Notes under the pieces: model-generated
The model's input: the letters and a program-made list of their open reading frames with translations, nothing else
What the model was told of the DNA's origin: nothing
Database searches by the model: none
Shown: positions 42,494-52,050 of the stretch, one piece after another
How positions within the stretch are numbered: position 1 is the stretch's first letter
How the letters are laid out: every line of letters starts with the position of its first letter
Source of the DNA: Curtobacterium sp. ER1/6
GTDB lineage: Bacteria > Actinomycetota > Actinomycetes > Actinomycetales > Microbacteriaceae
Assembly (NCBI RefSeq): GCF_001742745.1
Contig: NZ_MJAK01000001.1
Location: forward strand, 434,001 to 498,000
Direction: 5' to 3'
DNA length: 64,000 bases
Translations under genes and position numbers: made by a program

Positions 42494-44522
42494 GGACCAC
42501 CCCCACGGTCTCGATGGTGGAGCCCGCTGCGGTGGCCTCCTGGTACGACAGCACGGGCAGCCCGTTCGCCTGCGCCGACACCATCCGGTGCACGGCGGGG
42601 CGGAGCTGCGGCGCGCAGACGAGGACGGCGGACAGGCCCTGCTCCTCGACGCTGCGGACGGCGTCGCGGAGCGAGCCGAGCACCTGCTCGATGCGGTGCG
42701 CGTCGAGCACGATCTGGCTGCCCTGCTCGGACGGGCGGAGTCCCTCGAGCATGGCCTGCTCGAGCAGCGGGTCGATCATGATGACCCGGAGCGTCCCGGC
42801 CTCGGCGTGCCGCGCGGGCAGCGCCGGACCGAGGGCGGCACGGGCGGCCTCGACGAGGCCCTCCGGGTCGGTGGAGACCTTCGCGCGGAGCGTCAGCGCC
42901 TCGCAGATGCGGCCGAGGTCGTTGATCGGCACGCGCTCGACGAGCAGCCCCTGCAGGACGCGCTGGACCTCGGCGAGGGAGAGCATGCCGGGCACGAGCT
43001 CCTCGACCGCCGCGGGGTTGACCTGCTTGACGCCCTCGGTGAGCACCTTGACGTCCTCGCGGGTGAGCAGTCGGGCGGCGTTGTCGCCGATCACGGCCTG
43101 CAGGTGCGTGACGAGCACGGAGACGCGGTCGATGACGGTCGCGCCGGTCATCTCCGCGGCGTGCCGGAGCTCGGCGGGCACCCACTTGCCGGCGAGGCCG
43201 AACACCGGCTCGACGGTGACGGCGCCGGGGAGCCCGTCGAGCTGGTCGCCGAGCGCCAGGACGCTCCGGGCCGGTGCGGTGCCCCGACCGGCCTCGACGC
43301 CGGCGATGCGGATCGCGTAGGTCGACGGCGGGAGCTCGATGCTGTCCCGGGTGCGGACCGGCGGCACGACGATGCCCATGTCGACGGCGATCTTCCGCCG
43401 GAGCGCGCGGACCCGGCCGAGGAGGTCGTCGGACGAGCCGGACACCATGTCGACGAGGTCGGGGGCGAGCAGGATCTCGAGGGCGTGCACGCGCATCTGC
43501 TCGAGGAGGTCCTCCGGCGAGTCCGACGAGGGCGCGGCGGCCTCGAGGGCCTGCTGCTGGGCGGCGGCCGCCTCCCGCTCCTTCGCCTGCCGCGACAGCC
43601 GCCAGCCGGCGAACAGGAGCCCGGCGCCGATGAGCAGGAACGGCACGATCGGCATGCCCGGGATGAAGCCCATCGCGATCGCGGCGACACCGGCGATCAT
43701 CAGCGCGTTCCGCGACTGCGTGAGCTGCGTCGTCGCGGAGGCACCGATCTCGGTCTCCGCGCCGGACCGCGTGACGATCATGCCGGTCGACACCGCCATG
43801 AGGAGCGCGGGGATCTGCGTGACGAGGCCGTCGCCGATGGTCAGGATGCCGTACTTCGACAGCGCGTCGGTGACCGAGAGCCCGTTCTGCAGCATGCCGA
43901 TCGCGATGCCGCCGACGAGGTTGATGACGATGATGAGGATGCCGGCGATGGCGTCGCCCTTGACGAACTTCGACGCACCGTCCATCGCGCCGTAGAAGTC
44001 GGCCTCGGCGGAGACGGCCGCGCGGCGTTCCTTGGCCTCGGCGTCGGTGATGAGTCCGGCGTTCAGGTCGGCGTCGATCGCCATCTGCTTGCCGGGCATC
44101 GCGTCGAGGGTGAAGCGGGCGCCGACCTCGGCCACGCGCTCGGCGCCCTTCGTGACGACGACGAACTGGATGACGACGAGGATGAGGAAGACGACCGAGC
44201 CGATGATGATCGACCCCGACACGGCGACGTGCCCGAACGCCTGGATGACGTCGCCGGCGAAGCCCTCGCCGAGCACCAGGCGGGTCGACGCCACGTTGAG
44301 GCCGAGGCGGAAGAGCGTCGCGACGAGCAGCAGCGACGGGAACACCGAGAAGTCGAGCGGCTTCTTCACGAACAGCGTCGTGAGGAGGATCACCAGCGCC
44401 AGCAGGATGTTCAGGATGATGAGCACGTCGAGCAGGAACGACGGCACCGGCAGGATCAGCAGCAGGACGATGCCGACGATGAAGACCGGGACGGCGAGCT
44501 TGGGGAGGTCCTTGCGGTTCAT
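42468..44522 (-). CDS. flhA: Flagellar export gate protein FlhA
   Basis: The 684-residue protein has about eight N-terminal membrane spans, the conserved FHIPEP-region counterpart (FPSLLLVATLFRLGLNVAST, FVVVTKGAERVAEVGARFTL, DAMPGKQMAIDADLNAGLI) and a C-terminal cytosolic domain of about 330 residues that docks chaperones. It is the core of the type III export gate. The ATG overlaps the flhB stop by 4 bases. Confidence 0.97.
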   Translation of the reverse strand: MNRKDLPKLAVPVFIVGIVLLLILPVPSFLLDVLIILNILLALVILLTTLFVKKPLDFSVFPSLLLVATLFRLGLNVASTRLVLGEGFAGDVIQAFGHVAVSGSIIIGSVVFLILVVIQFVVVTKGAERVAEVGARFTLDAMPGKQMAIDADLNAGLITDAEAKERRAAVSAEADFYGAMDGASKFVKGDAIAGILIIVINLVGGIAIGMLQNGLSVTDALSKYGILTIGDGLVTQIPALLMAVSTGMIVTRSGAETEIGASATTQLTQSRNALMIAGVAAIAMGFIPGMPIVPFLLIGAGLLFAGWRLSRQAKEREAAAAQQQALEAAAPSSDSPEDLLEQMRVHALEILLAPDLVDMVSGSSDDLLGRVRALRRKIAVDMGIVVPPVRTRDSIELPPSTYAIRIAGVEAGRGTAPARSVLALGDQLDGLPGAVTVEPVFGLAGKWVPAELRHAAEMTGATVIDRVSVLVTHLQAVIGDNAARLLTREDVKVLTEGVKQVNPAAVEELVPGMLSLAEVQRVLQGLLVERVPINDLGRICEALTLRAKVSTDPEGLVEAARAALGPALPARHAEAGTLRVIMIDPLLEQAMLEGLRPSEQGSQIVLDAHRIEQVLGSLRDAVRSVEEQGLSAVLVCAPQLRPAVHRMVSAQANGLPVLSYQEATAAGSTIETVGVVRAADPIAA

Positions 44523-45730
44523 GCGGGTGCCCCTTCGGTGGACGGGCTGGTGGAACGGTCGGTGGGACGGGGTGCGCGGAGGCGCCGCGGGCGGGCGTCG
44601 CCGCTCAGCGTGGCGGGGTCGAGCACGGTGGCGACCTCGTCGGGCGTCGTCGGGCGCGGGGCCGCGTGCGTGCCGGACGCGGCACCGCGGGCCTTGAGGG
44701 TCATCACGAAGGACAGGACGCGGGCGACGGGCGTGTAGAGGTCGACCGGGACCTCCTGCCCGAGGTCGCACGCGGCGTGCAGCGCACGGGTGAGCGGGAC
44801 GTCGCGGACGATGGGCACCCGGCACTCCTCGGCCTTCGCGCGGATGACGTCGGCGACCGGACCGGCGCCCTTCGCCGTGACGCGGGGAGCCGACTTCCCG
44901 GGCTCGTACCGGAGCGCGACGGCGAAGTGCGTCGGGTTCGTCATCACGACGTCGGCGTCACCGATCGCCGCGACCATCCGGTTGCGGCTCATCGCGAGCT
45001 GTCGGGAGCGTCGCTGGGACTTCACGAGCGGGTCGCCGTCGGTGCGCTTCGACTCGTCCTTGACCTCCTGCTTCGTCATCATCGTGCGCTTGCGGTTGCG
45101 GCGCACGACGACGAGCACGTCGATCGCGGCGAGCAGCAGACCGGCCGCGACGGCGGCGCGGAGCAGGGTGCCGGCGCCTCCCTTCGCCGCGTCGAGCACG
45201 GACGACAGCGGCAGGGAACCGCTGGACATGAGGACCGGGACGAGCGACTGCACGGCGAACCAGAGCACGAGGCCGACGACCGCGGTCTTCAGCAGGGCCT
45301 TGACGCCGTTCCAGAGCGCCTGCACGCCGAACACGCGCTTCACACCGGCCACCGGGTCGAAGTGGTCCGGCTGCGGGGCCATCCGTCGGAAGTGCACGCC
45401 GCCCTGCGCGACCGAGACCGCCGCGACGGCCACCGCGACGACGGCGAGCATCGGGCCGATCGTCCCGCCGATCGAGGCGAGCGCGTCGGCGAGGGCCTCG
45501 CGCACGGCCGGCACCGTCGGGTCGGCGATCACCCGCTGCACCACGCGGAGCTGCTGCTCACCCGCACCGGCGGCACTGCCGATCGTCGCGGGCATGACGA
45601 GCGCCGCCACCGCGATGCCGATCCAGGCGCTGAGGTCCTGCGACCGGCCGAGCTGCCCCTTGCGGTGCACCTCGCGCATGCGCTGCTGGGTCGCCTGCTC
45701 GGACCGCTCGCCGCTGCCACCGTCGGACAC
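44519..45730 (-). CDS. flhB: Flagellar export switch protein FlhB
   Basis: The 403-residue protein has four membrane spans and the autocleavage motif NPTH in VVMTNPTHFAVALRY. The N-terminal SERTEQATQQRMREV-type start (GERSEQATQQRMREVHRKGQ) and MTKQEVKDE are conserved. FlhB switches export from rod/hook to filament substrates. The last 60 residues after VMTLKARG are a non-conserved Pro/Arg-rich tail. It is 6 bases after fliR. Confidence 0.97.
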   Translation of the reverse strand: MSDGGSGERSEQATQQRMREVHRKGQLGRSQDLSAWIGIAVAALVMPATIGSAAGAGEQQLRVVQRVIADPTVPAVREALADALASIGGTIGPMLAVVAVAVAAVSVAQGGVHFRRMAPQPDHFDPVAGVKRVFGVQALWNGVKALLKTAVVGLVLWFAVQSLVPVLMSSGSLPLSSVLDAAKGGAGTLLRAAVAAGLLLAAIDVLVVVRRNRKRTMMTKQEVKDESKRTDGDPLVKSQRRSRQLAMSRNRMVAAIGDADVVMTNPTHFAVALRYEPGKSAPRVTAKGAGPVADVIRAKAEECRVPIVRDVPLTRALHAACDLGQEVPVDLYTPVARVLSFVMTLKARGAASGTHAAPRPTTPDEVATVLDPATLSGDARPRRLRAPRPTDRSTSPSTEGAPA

Positions 45731-45736
45731 GTCGCC

Positions 45737-46513
45737 TCACCCCCGCCCGGTGATCGCGGCCACCGCGTCGCCCGTGAGCGAGGACACGACGGCCGGGAGG
45801 GCCATGAAGAGCGCACCGGCGAACACCACGGTCAGCCCGATCTTGATCGGGAAGCCCATCTGGAAGGCGTTCAGCGCGGGGGCGACACGGGTGAGCAGAC
45901 CGAGCCCGACGTCGGCGAGGAAGAGCACCACGACGAGCGGCCCGGCGATCTGCAGGGCGGACAGGAACATCTGCCCCGCCGCCGCGACCAGGACGGACGC
46001 GAAGCCGCCGAGCGCGAAGGTGCCCGGGCTGCCGTCGGCGGTGACGAGGGGCACGGCGTCGAACGACCGCACGAGCCCGGCGACGATGAGCTGGTACCCG
46101 CCGCTGGCGAACAGGAGCGCGAGCGAGGCCATCTGGAACAGGCGGGTGAACTGCGCACCGTTGACCTGCGACTGCGGGTCGTACGCCTGCGCGAGGGTGA
46201 AGCCGCCGAACAGGTCGACGAGCCCGCCCGCGGACTGCACGGCCGCGAACACCAGGTAGACGAGGAAGCCGAGGCCGAGCCCGACGACGAGCTGGGTGAG
46301 CAGGGCGAGCAGGAAGCCGGCCGTGTCGAGCGACGTGTAGCCGAGCCCGACGCGGGGCGCGACACCGATCGCCAGGCCGAGCCCGAGGATGATCTTCACG
46401 GTGCCGGGGAACGCCTTGTACGCGAACGGCGGCGCGATAACGAAGAAGGCGACGAGGCGCACGCCGGTGAGCATCGTGGCCTCGATCCGGTCCGCGTCGA
46501 TGACGAGGTCCAC
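45737..46513 (-). CDS. fliR: Flagellar export apparatus protein FliR
   Basis: The 258-residue protein is hydrophobic with about six membrane spans and conserved FliR segments (VRLVAFFVIAPPFAYKAFPG, GLGFLVYLVFAAVQSAGGLV, FTRLFQMASLALLFASGGYQ). It joins FliP and FliQ in the export gate. It begins with GTG, 2 bases after the fliQ stop. Confidence 0.95.
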   Translation of the reverse strand: MDLVIDADRIEATMLTGVRLVAFFVIAPPFAYKAFPGTVKIILGLGLAIGVAPRVGLGYTSLDTAGFLLALLTQLVVGLGLGFLVYLVFAAVQSAGGLVDLFGGFTLAQAYDPQSQVNGAQFTRLFQMASLALLFASGGYQLIVAGLVRSFDAVPLVTADGSPGTFALGGFASVLVAAAGQMFLSALQIAGPLVVVLFLADVGLGLLTRVAPALNAFQMGFPIKIGLTVVFAGALFMALPAVVSSLTGDAVAAITGRG

Positions 46514-46515
46514 GG

Positions 46516-46788
46516 CTAGGTCCCCAGCAGCTTCGGGATCATGTCGAAGGCGACGTGGGTGAACGCCACCATCTCCGCGATCATCCAGTTGCCGCAGACG
46601 ACGAGCGCGATCGCGACGGCGACGGCCTTCGGCACGAACGAGAGCGTGACCTCCTGGATCTGCGTGACCGACTGGAACAGCGAGATCGCGAAGCCGACGA
46701 CGAGCGACGTGACGAGCACCGGCGCCGCGAGCTTCGCCGACACCAGGAGCGCCTGGAGGGTGAGGTCGATGACCGCCTGCTGGTTCAT
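46516..46788 (-). CDS. fliQ: Flagellar export apparatus protein FliQ
   Basis: The 90-residue protein has two membrane hairpins, typical for FliQ: ALLVSAKLAAPVLVTSLVVG, FQSVTQIQEVTLSFVPK and AVAIALVVCGNWMIAEM. Its ATG shares one base with the fliP stop (TGATG). Confidence 0.95.
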   Translation of the reverse strand: MNQQAVIDLTLQALLVSAKLAAPVLVTSLVVGFAISLFQSVTQIQEVTLSFVPKAVAVAIALVVCGNWMIAEMVAFTHVAFDMIPKLLGT

Positions 46789-47612
46789 CAGCGCACCACC
46801 TGGTAGCTCTCGATGAGGGACGTGATGATGAGTCCCCACCCGTCGACGAGCACGAACAGCAGGATCTTGAACGGCAGCGAGATCATCACCGGCGGGAGCA
46901 TCATCATGCCCATCGACATGAGCGCCGCGGAGACGACGAGGTCGATCACGAGGAACGGGATGAAGATGACGAACCCGATGATGAATGCGCTCCGCAGCTC
47001 GGAGATGACGAACGCGGGGATGACGGTGGTCATCGGGACGGCGTCCAGGTCCTTCGGGTTCGCCTGACCGGCGGCGCGGGTGATGAGCGCGACGTCCTCC
47101 TCGCGCGTCTGGTGGAGCATGAACGTCCGCAGCGGCTTCGTGCCGACCTCGACCGCCTTCGCGAAGTCGATGTGCCCCGCCAGGTAGGGCTGCAGGGCGT
47201 CGTCGTTGATGTGCCCGAGGACCGGCGCCATCACGAACAGCGACAGGAACAGCGCCAGTCCCGCGATCACCTGGTTCGGCGGGATGCCCTGGAGGCCGAG
47301 GGCGTTCCGGGTCATCGCCAGCACGACGAAGATCTTCGTGAACGACGTCATCATGAGCAGCAGGGCCGGGGCGACGCTCAGCAGCGTGATGCCGAGCAGG
47401 GTCACGATCGCGGACGACGGCGCGCCGTCGGGGCCGTTCACGCTGACGCTGAAGTCGCCGTTCGTCGGGGCCGTCGGCGTCGCGGGTGCGGTCGGTGCGG
47501 TGACACCGGCGGCGTGCGCACCGCCGGCGGTGAGGAGCAGGAAGCCGGCGACCATCGCCAGCCCGAGGACGACGAGGGTGAGGGTGCGGCCGGTCCGCAG
47601 CGCGGCCGTCAC
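46788..47612 (-). CDS. fliP: Flagellar export apparatus protein FliP
   Basis: The 274-residue protein has a cleavable signal (TLVVLGLAMVAGFLLLTAGG), a Thr/Ala/Pro-rich spacer and then conserved FliP spans: LLSVAPALLLMMTSFTKIFV, ALGLQGIPPNQVIAGLALFL, IPAFVISELRSAFIIGFVIF and MMMLPPVMISLPFKILLFVL. The GTG overlaps the fliO stop. It forms the pentameric core of the gate. Confidence 0.97.
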   Translation of the reverse strand: MTAALRTGRTLTLVVLGLAMVAGFLLLTAGGAHAAGVTAPTAPATPTAPTNGDFSVSVNGPDGAPSSAIVTLLGITLLSVAPALLLMMTSFTKIFVVLAMTRNALGLQGIPPNQVIAGLALFLSLFVMAPVLGHINDDALQPYLAGHIDFAKAVEVGTKPLRTFMLHQTREEDVALITRAAGQANPKDLDAVPMTTVIPAFVISELRSAFIIGFVIFIPFLVIDLVVSAALMSMGMMMLPPVMISLPFKILLFVLVDGWGLIITSLIESYQVVR

Positions 47613-48187
47613 CCGGCCCGCCGGCCCCGGAGCGCGGCCGCGGCCTGCCGCCACGTGTCCGCGGACAGGACGGAGCCATGCAGCTGCTGCGCGGTGGGCA
47701 CGACGGCGCGGCCGGGGCGGCGGGCCGATCCGCGGGGGCGCATGGGCAACGGCGTCGCCGTGTCGGCCGGGAGGACCGTGGCGGCCCGGTCCTGCCGCTC
47801 CAGTTCCGCGCCGAACCGGTCGGCGGACGGGGCCGCGGGTGCGGGCTCGGGCGCGACGGGTGCGACGGGTGCGACGGTCGGCAGGACGACCGGACCGGTG
47901 ACGATGCTGAGCTCGGGGGCCGGGGTCGGGCCGCTCCGCAGCAGCGAGACGCTCTGCTCGGAGACGCCGAGCACGAGGCGCTCGCCCTCGACGTCCACGA
48001 CGACGACGCTGGCCTTGCCGCCGATGCCCTGGCGACCGACGACCTCGACCGCGGCGGACCGACGACCGCGGCCCTTCGCCGCGGCCCCGAGGCCGCCCTT
48101 CGTCGCGCGACGGTGCAGCACCCACATCAGGGCGAGCACGACGCCGAGCGAGACGGCGACCCGGAGGGCCATCCAGAGGGTGTCCAC
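47609..48187 (-). CDS. fliO: Flagellar biosynthesis protein FliO
   Basis: The 192-residue protein has one N-terminal membrane span (VAVSLGVVLALMWVLH) and a small beta domain (VVGRQGIGGKASVVVVDVEG, LVLGVSEQSVSLL) typical of FliO, which assists FliP assembly. A long Pro/Ala-rich tail with RRPGR follows. It lies 3 bases after fliN. Confidence 0.88.
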   Translation of the reverse strand: MDTLWMALRVAVSLGVVLALMWVLHRRATKGGLGAAAKGRGRRSAAVEVVGRQGIGGKASVVVVDVEGERLVLGVSEQSVSLLRSGPTPAPELSIVTGPVVLPTVAPVAPVAPEPAPAAPSADRFGAELERQDRAATVLPADTATPLPMRPRGSARRPGRAVVPTAQQLHGSVLSADTWRQAAAALRGRRAG

Positions 48188-48190
48188 GGA

Positions 48191-48898
48191 TCAGACCGTC
48201 TCGGCGACGTCGAGGATCTTGGTGATGCGGACCGCGTAGTCCTGGTCGACGACGACGACCTCGCCGTGCGCGATGAGCCGGCCGTTCAGGAGGACGTCCG
48301 CGGGGGCGCCGGCGCTCCGGTCGAGCTCGACGACGGCGCCGGGCTCCATGCCGAGGACGTCGCGGACCGACATCCGGGTGCGCCCGATCTCGACCGTCAG
48401 GGTCATCTCGACGTTGTTGATCCGGCCGAGGTTGCCGGTGGGCAGCGCCCCCGCGACCGCCGGTGCCGACACGGTGCCGTTCTCGCGGACCCGGATGCCG
48501 AACCAGCCCCCGGCGACGCCGCCGGCGGTGAGCTCGAAGACCACCGTCTCGGGGTCGGCGAACAGGGACGCGGCGGACTCCCGCCGGGCGTCGCCGAGCA
48601 CCCCGACGCCGAGCACGCCGGCGGCGGCCTCGAGCGACGGACGGAGCACGTCAGTCACGTCGACCAGGGCGGCGTCGGCACCACCGGCGGCGACGACCGC
48701 GGCGAGGTCGGTGAGGACCAGCGCGAGGTCCGCGGAGAGCCCGCCGACGAACGACGCGACCACGCCGTCCACCGCGGCCTCGAGGGCGACGGGAGCCGCG
48801 CCTCCCGGCAGGAGGACGGCGGTCAGCGGGGCGGCCGTCGGGAGCTGCGCCGCGAGCGACTCGGCCGCGGTGGCGTGGAGGGTGGTGGTGGCGCTCAT
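48191..48898 (-). CDS. fliN: Flagellar switch protein FliN with extended N-terminal domain
   Basis: The 235-residue protein ends in a SpoA/FliN domain (VEMTLTVEIGRTRMSVRDVL, VVELDRSAGAPADVLLNGRL, VVVVDQDYAVRITKI). The preceding 150 residues resemble a FliY/CheC-like domain without a clear phosphatase motif. It is larger than Enterobacterial FliN (about 140). It overlaps fliM by 4 bases. It forms the C-ring rim and sets rotation direction. Confidence 0.93.
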   Translation of the reverse strand: MSATTTLHATAAESLAAQLPTAAPLTAVLLPGGAAPVALEAAVDGVVASFVGGLSADLALVLTDLAAVVAAGGADAALVDVTDVLRPSLEAAAGVLGVGVLGDARRESAASLFADPETVVFELTAGGVAGGWFGIRVRENGTVSAPAVAGALPTGNLGRINNVEMTLTVEIGRTRMSVRDVLGMEPGAVVELDRSAGAPADVLLNGRLIAHGEVVVVDQDYAVRITKILDVAETV

Positions 48899-49776
48899 GC
48901 GTGCTGCTCCGGATCGGTGGTGGTGACGACGATGCCGGCGAGGCACGAGCCGTTCGCGCCGACGGCGGCGGTGCCGACGGGTTCGCCGTCGACCGCGATG
49001 GTGAGGGGGCGGTGCTGCGGGTGCGGCAGCGGCAGGACGTCGCCGACGGCGAGCCGGAGGACCTGCGTCGGCAGGACCGCGGCCGGCGCGAAGTGCAGGC
49101 TGACGCCGACGGGCACGTTCGCGAGCTGGGCGTCGAGCAGGACCTTCGCGTCGGCGGCGGAGACGCTCGTGGTGTCCTCGCCGAGCTGCGGGAGCACCGC
49201 CTCGGCGGGCAGCGCGAGCGTGCCCGGCGCCACGCGGTCGCCGACGCGGATCGAGAAGGACGCCACGATCATCAGGTCGCCCTTCTGCGCGGCCTGGGCG
49301 AACTGGCTGTTGAACTGGAAGCCACCGGTCGTGACGTCGTGCGCGAGGAGGCCGCCGAACGAGTACCGGAGGTCGTCGAGGGCGTCCTCGACGATCTTGC
49401 GGACGAGGGCCTGCTCGATGGGGGTGAAGGTGCGCTCCGGGGTCGGCAGCGGCTTCGACGCGCCGAGCGCGTGCGACACCCACGTGAGCGCGGCGTCGAG
49501 CGGGACCTGCAGCACGCCCTTCGGAGCCGTCTCCGCGATCGGCAGCAGCACCATGCCGGTCAGGGCGGGCAGGGAGGCGGCGTACTCGTCGTACGTCGTG
49601 AGCTCGACCTGCTCGCACGTGACCTGGCTGACGGCGCGCACCTTGGCCGTGAGCTGCGTGCCCCACTGGCGTGCGAACGTCTCGAACGCGAGCTCGAGGA
49701 CCCGTGCGTGCTCGCGGGCGAGCGTCGACGGGCGCGCGAAGTCGTACACCTCGGGCGCGGGCAGGGTCTCGGTCAC
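48895..49776 (-). CDS. fliM: Flagellar motor switch protein FliM
   Basis: The 293-residue protein has the FliM middle domain (EHARVLELAFETFARQWGTQ, VELTTYDEYAASLP, LLPIAE) and a C-terminal SpoA domain (LRLAVGDVLPLPHPQHRPLT). The usual N-terminal CheY-binding motif (LSQ-EIDALL) is absent or highly changed: the start reads TETLPAPEVYDFARP. It begins with GTG, after a 141-base gap from motB. Confidence 0.93.
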   Translation of the reverse strand: MTETLPAPEVYDFARPSTLAREHARVLELAFETFARQWGTQLTAKVRAVSQVTCEQVELTTYDEYAASLPALTGMVLLPIAETAPKGVLQVPLDAALTWVSHALGASKPLPTPERTFTPIEQALVRKIVEDALDDLRYSFGGLLAHDVTTGGFQFNSQFAQAAQKGDLMIVASFSIRVGDRVAPGTLALPAEAVLPQLGEDTTSVSAADAKVLLDAQLANVPVGVSLHFAPAAVLPTQVLRLAVGDVLPLPHPQHRPLTIAVDGEPVGTAAVGANGSCLAGIVVTTTDPEQHA

Positions 49777-49917
49777 GGGTGCGTCTGTCGGCCGCTGTGC
49801 ATCGGCCGTCAGTGCTGTACCCCGTACTGGGGCGGTGGCGACACGGGTGCCGGTACCGCCCCGACGCGCGGCGCGGCGGGGTGGGAACGGGTGGTGCGGA
49901 TCCTGTCCGCGAGCGGT

Positions 49918-50850
49918 CTAGCCCTGTCGTGCTCCGTCCTGCGCCTTCGCCAGCGCCGGCATCAGGGCGCTCACGTCCTGGTCCTGGTTCGACAGCACGA
50001 CGATGTCGACCCGACGGTTGAGCGTGTTGTCCGCGTCGCTGACGCCCCGGGCCAGCGGGCGGCTCGACCCGAAGCCGACGCTCTGCACGTGGTCCGCGGG
50101 CATCCCGCCGCGCTCGACCAGGTCACGGAGCACGCCCGTCGCCCGGGCTGCGCTGAGCTCCCAGTTCGTCGCGTAGGGCGCGGTGGAGTTCCGCTGATCG
50201 GCGTGGCCCTCGACGCTGACGTCGTGGGCGCTGCTCTTCAGCACCGGCGCGATGGCGTCCATGATGCGACGCGCCTGGTCGGACAGGTCGGCGCTGTTCG
50301 TGGCGAAGTACGTCTCGCTGCCGACGAGGCGGACGGTGAGCCCGCGGTCGTCCACGGCGAACTGCACCTTGGACGACTCGCCGGCCTTCTGCAGGTTGCC
50401 CTGGATCGCCGCCTCGATCGCCTTCAGGTCGTCGAGCTCGGACTGCGCCGCCGCGAGGTCGGCCTTCGTCGCGACCGGGGGCACCGCCGTCGACGCCGGG
50501 TCGACGTTCGTGTCCTCGGCACCCGACGCCGCCGTGGAGTGGTCGGCGTCGGACTTGTCGGTCGCGTACCCCTTGCCGTCCTTCGTGACCTGGGACTTCG
50601 ACACGATCGTGCCCGACGCGGTGTCGACCTTCTCGGACTTGACCTCGCCGAAGCCGGTCGCGAGCGAGTTCTTCAGCGCGATGTACTTCTCCTGGTCCAC
50701 CGACGACATGGCGAACAGCACGAGGAACATGCACATCAGGACCGTGATCATGTCCATGTACGACGCCATCCAGCGCTCGTCGGGGTGCTCGGCCTCGTCG
50801 TGACCGCCCTTCTTCCGACCGCGTCCACGCCCGCGGGGGTTCGCGCTCAC
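49918..50850 (-). CDS. motB: Flagellar motor stator protein MotB
   Basis: The 310-residue protein has a basic N-terminus, one membrane span with the proton-path Asp in WMASYMDMITVLMCMFLVLF, a plug/linker and a C-terminal OmpA peptidoglycan-binding domain (SVEGHADQRN, ELSAARATGV, GFGSSRPLA). It anchors the stator to the wall. It begins 2 bases after the motA stop. Confidence 0.97.
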   Translation of the reverse strand: MSANPRGRGRGRKKGGHDEAEHPDERWMASYMDMITVLMCMFLVLFAMSSVDQEKYIALKNSLATGFGEVKSEKVDTASGTIVSKSQVTKDGKGYATDKSDADHSTAASGAEDTNVDPASTAVPPVATKADLAAAQSELDDLKAIEAAIQGNLQKAGESSKVQFAVDDRGLTVRLVGSETYFATNSADLSDQARRIMDAIAPVLKSSAHDVSVEGHADQRNSTAPYATNWELSAARATGVLRDLVERGGMPADHVQSVGFGSSRPLARGVSDADNTLNRRVDIVVLSNQDQDVSALMPALAKAQDGARQG

Positions 50851-50852
50851 GG

Positions 50853-51668
50853 TCAGGCCGCCAGCTGCTGGTCGTCGACGCTGGCCTTCGCGCCCTTGCC
50901 CGCCTTGCCGGCCGCACCGCGTGCCGCCGGCGGCACCATGGCCGTCAGGCGCTCACCGAGCAGGCGGGGCTGGCTGCCGGCCTGGACCGCGAGCAGGCCC
51001 TCCATGAGCAGCGTCTGCCGGTCCGCCTCGAGCTGCGCGAGCTTCCGGAGCTTCCCGCCGAAGGGCAGCCAGAGGAAGTTCGCGGTGAGGAGGCCCCACA
51101 GCGTCGCGACGAACGCGCTCGCGATGAGCGGGCCGAGCTCGTCGGGCTTGCCGAGGTTGGCGAGCACGTGCGTCAGCGAGACGACCGTGCCGATGATGCC
51201 CACCGTCGGGGCGAAGCCGCCGAGGCCCATGAAGAAGGCGCTGGCGCTCCGCATCGGCGCGGCGTTCGACTCGATCTCGTCCTCGAGCAGGATCCGCAGC
51301 TCGTCGCCGTCCGTGCCGTCGGCGATGTTCTGCAGGGCCTTCTTCATGAAGGGGTCGTCGTGCTTGTCGGCCTCCTGCTCGAGCGCGAGCAGGCCGTTCG
51401 ACCGCGCGGTCTCGGCGAGTCCGACGACGTCGTCGATCACGGTCTGGGGCGGGGTGACCTTGCCGGTGAACGCCTTGGGCACGGTCTTGAACGCGGCGAG
51501 GGCGTCCTTCATGGTCGTGCTCGCGACGCCGCAGCCGATGGTGGCGACGAACACGAGGAGCATCGGGGCGGGCAGGAAGAGCCCCGCCATCTCGACGTGC
51601 TCCATCTGCGCCATGCCGAACAGGGCGCCGAAGGCCAGCAGGATCCCGACGATGGTCGCGATGTCCAT
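50853..51668 (-). CDS. motA: Flagellar motor stator protein MotA
   Basis: The 271-residue protein has four membrane spans; IATIVGILLAFGALFGMAQ and FAPTVGIIGTVVSLTHVLAN are conserved MotA segments, and a cytosolic loop carries charged residues that contact FliG. The C-terminus is Ala/Gly/Lys-rich. It starts one base after the flbD stop. Confidence 0.96.
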   Translation of the reverse strand: MDIATIVGILLAFGALFGMAQMEHVEMAGLFLPAPMLLVFVATIGCGVASTTMKDALAAFKTVPKAFTGKVTPPQTVIDDVVGLAETARSNGLLALEQEADKHDDPFMKKALQNIADGTDGDELRILLEDEIESNAAPMRSASAFFMGLGGFAPTVGIIGTVVSLTHVLANLGKPDELGPLIASAFVATLWGLLTANFLWLPFGGKLRKLAQLEADRQTLLMEGLLAVQAGSQPRLLGERLTAMVPPAARGAAGKAGKGAKASVDDQQLAA

Positions 51669-51669
51669 C

Positions 51670-51972
51670 TCAGCGCCCCCCGTCCAGCGTGCGGGCACCG
51701 TCGCGACGGCCGGTCGCGACCAGCGGGGCGACCGGGGCGAGGGTGGGCTGCGGGCCCGTGACGTTCGACGGGAGCTCGGCACCGTAGGCCATGCCGACGA
51801 TCCGGGCGCGGTAGGCGGCCACGGCGTCGATGACCTCGGCCATGGACTCGCGGACGATGTACTTCGCACCGTCGACCATGATGAGCGTCGTGTCCGGCGT
51901 CTCCTGGATGCGCTCCACGAGGTCGGGGTTGACAGCGAATGCGCTGCCGTTGAGTCGTGTGACGACGATCAT
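51670..51972 (-). CDS. flbD: Flagellar FlbD family protein
   Basis: The 100-residue product starts MIVVTRLNGSAFAVNPDLVE and continues TLIMVDGAKYIVRESMAEV, the FlbD family core of about 60 residues; the remaining 40 are Pro/Ala-rich. It is commonly found just before motA. The ATG at 51972 is preferred over an upstream in-frame codon because the family begins with MIxVTRLNG. It heads this operon, about 80 bases after a sigma-28-type promoter. Confidence 0.92.
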   Translation of the reverse strand: MIVVTRLNGSAFAVNPDLVERIQETPDTTLIMVDGAKYIVRESMAEVIDAVAAYRARIVGMAYGAELPSNVTGPQPTLAPVAPLVATGRRDGARTLDGGR

Positions 51973-52050
51973 GGCCCGTCCTGGTTCTCGATCGTCCCGC
52001 CGCCGTCCGTGGGGCGGGATGCAGACCCGTCCGTGGGTGTGCACCGGTGC

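Noticed and set aside
49777..49917. Sigma-28 promoter before fliM
   Set aside because: GCCGATGC is present on the minus strand but no TAA-type -35 lies 11 bases before it.
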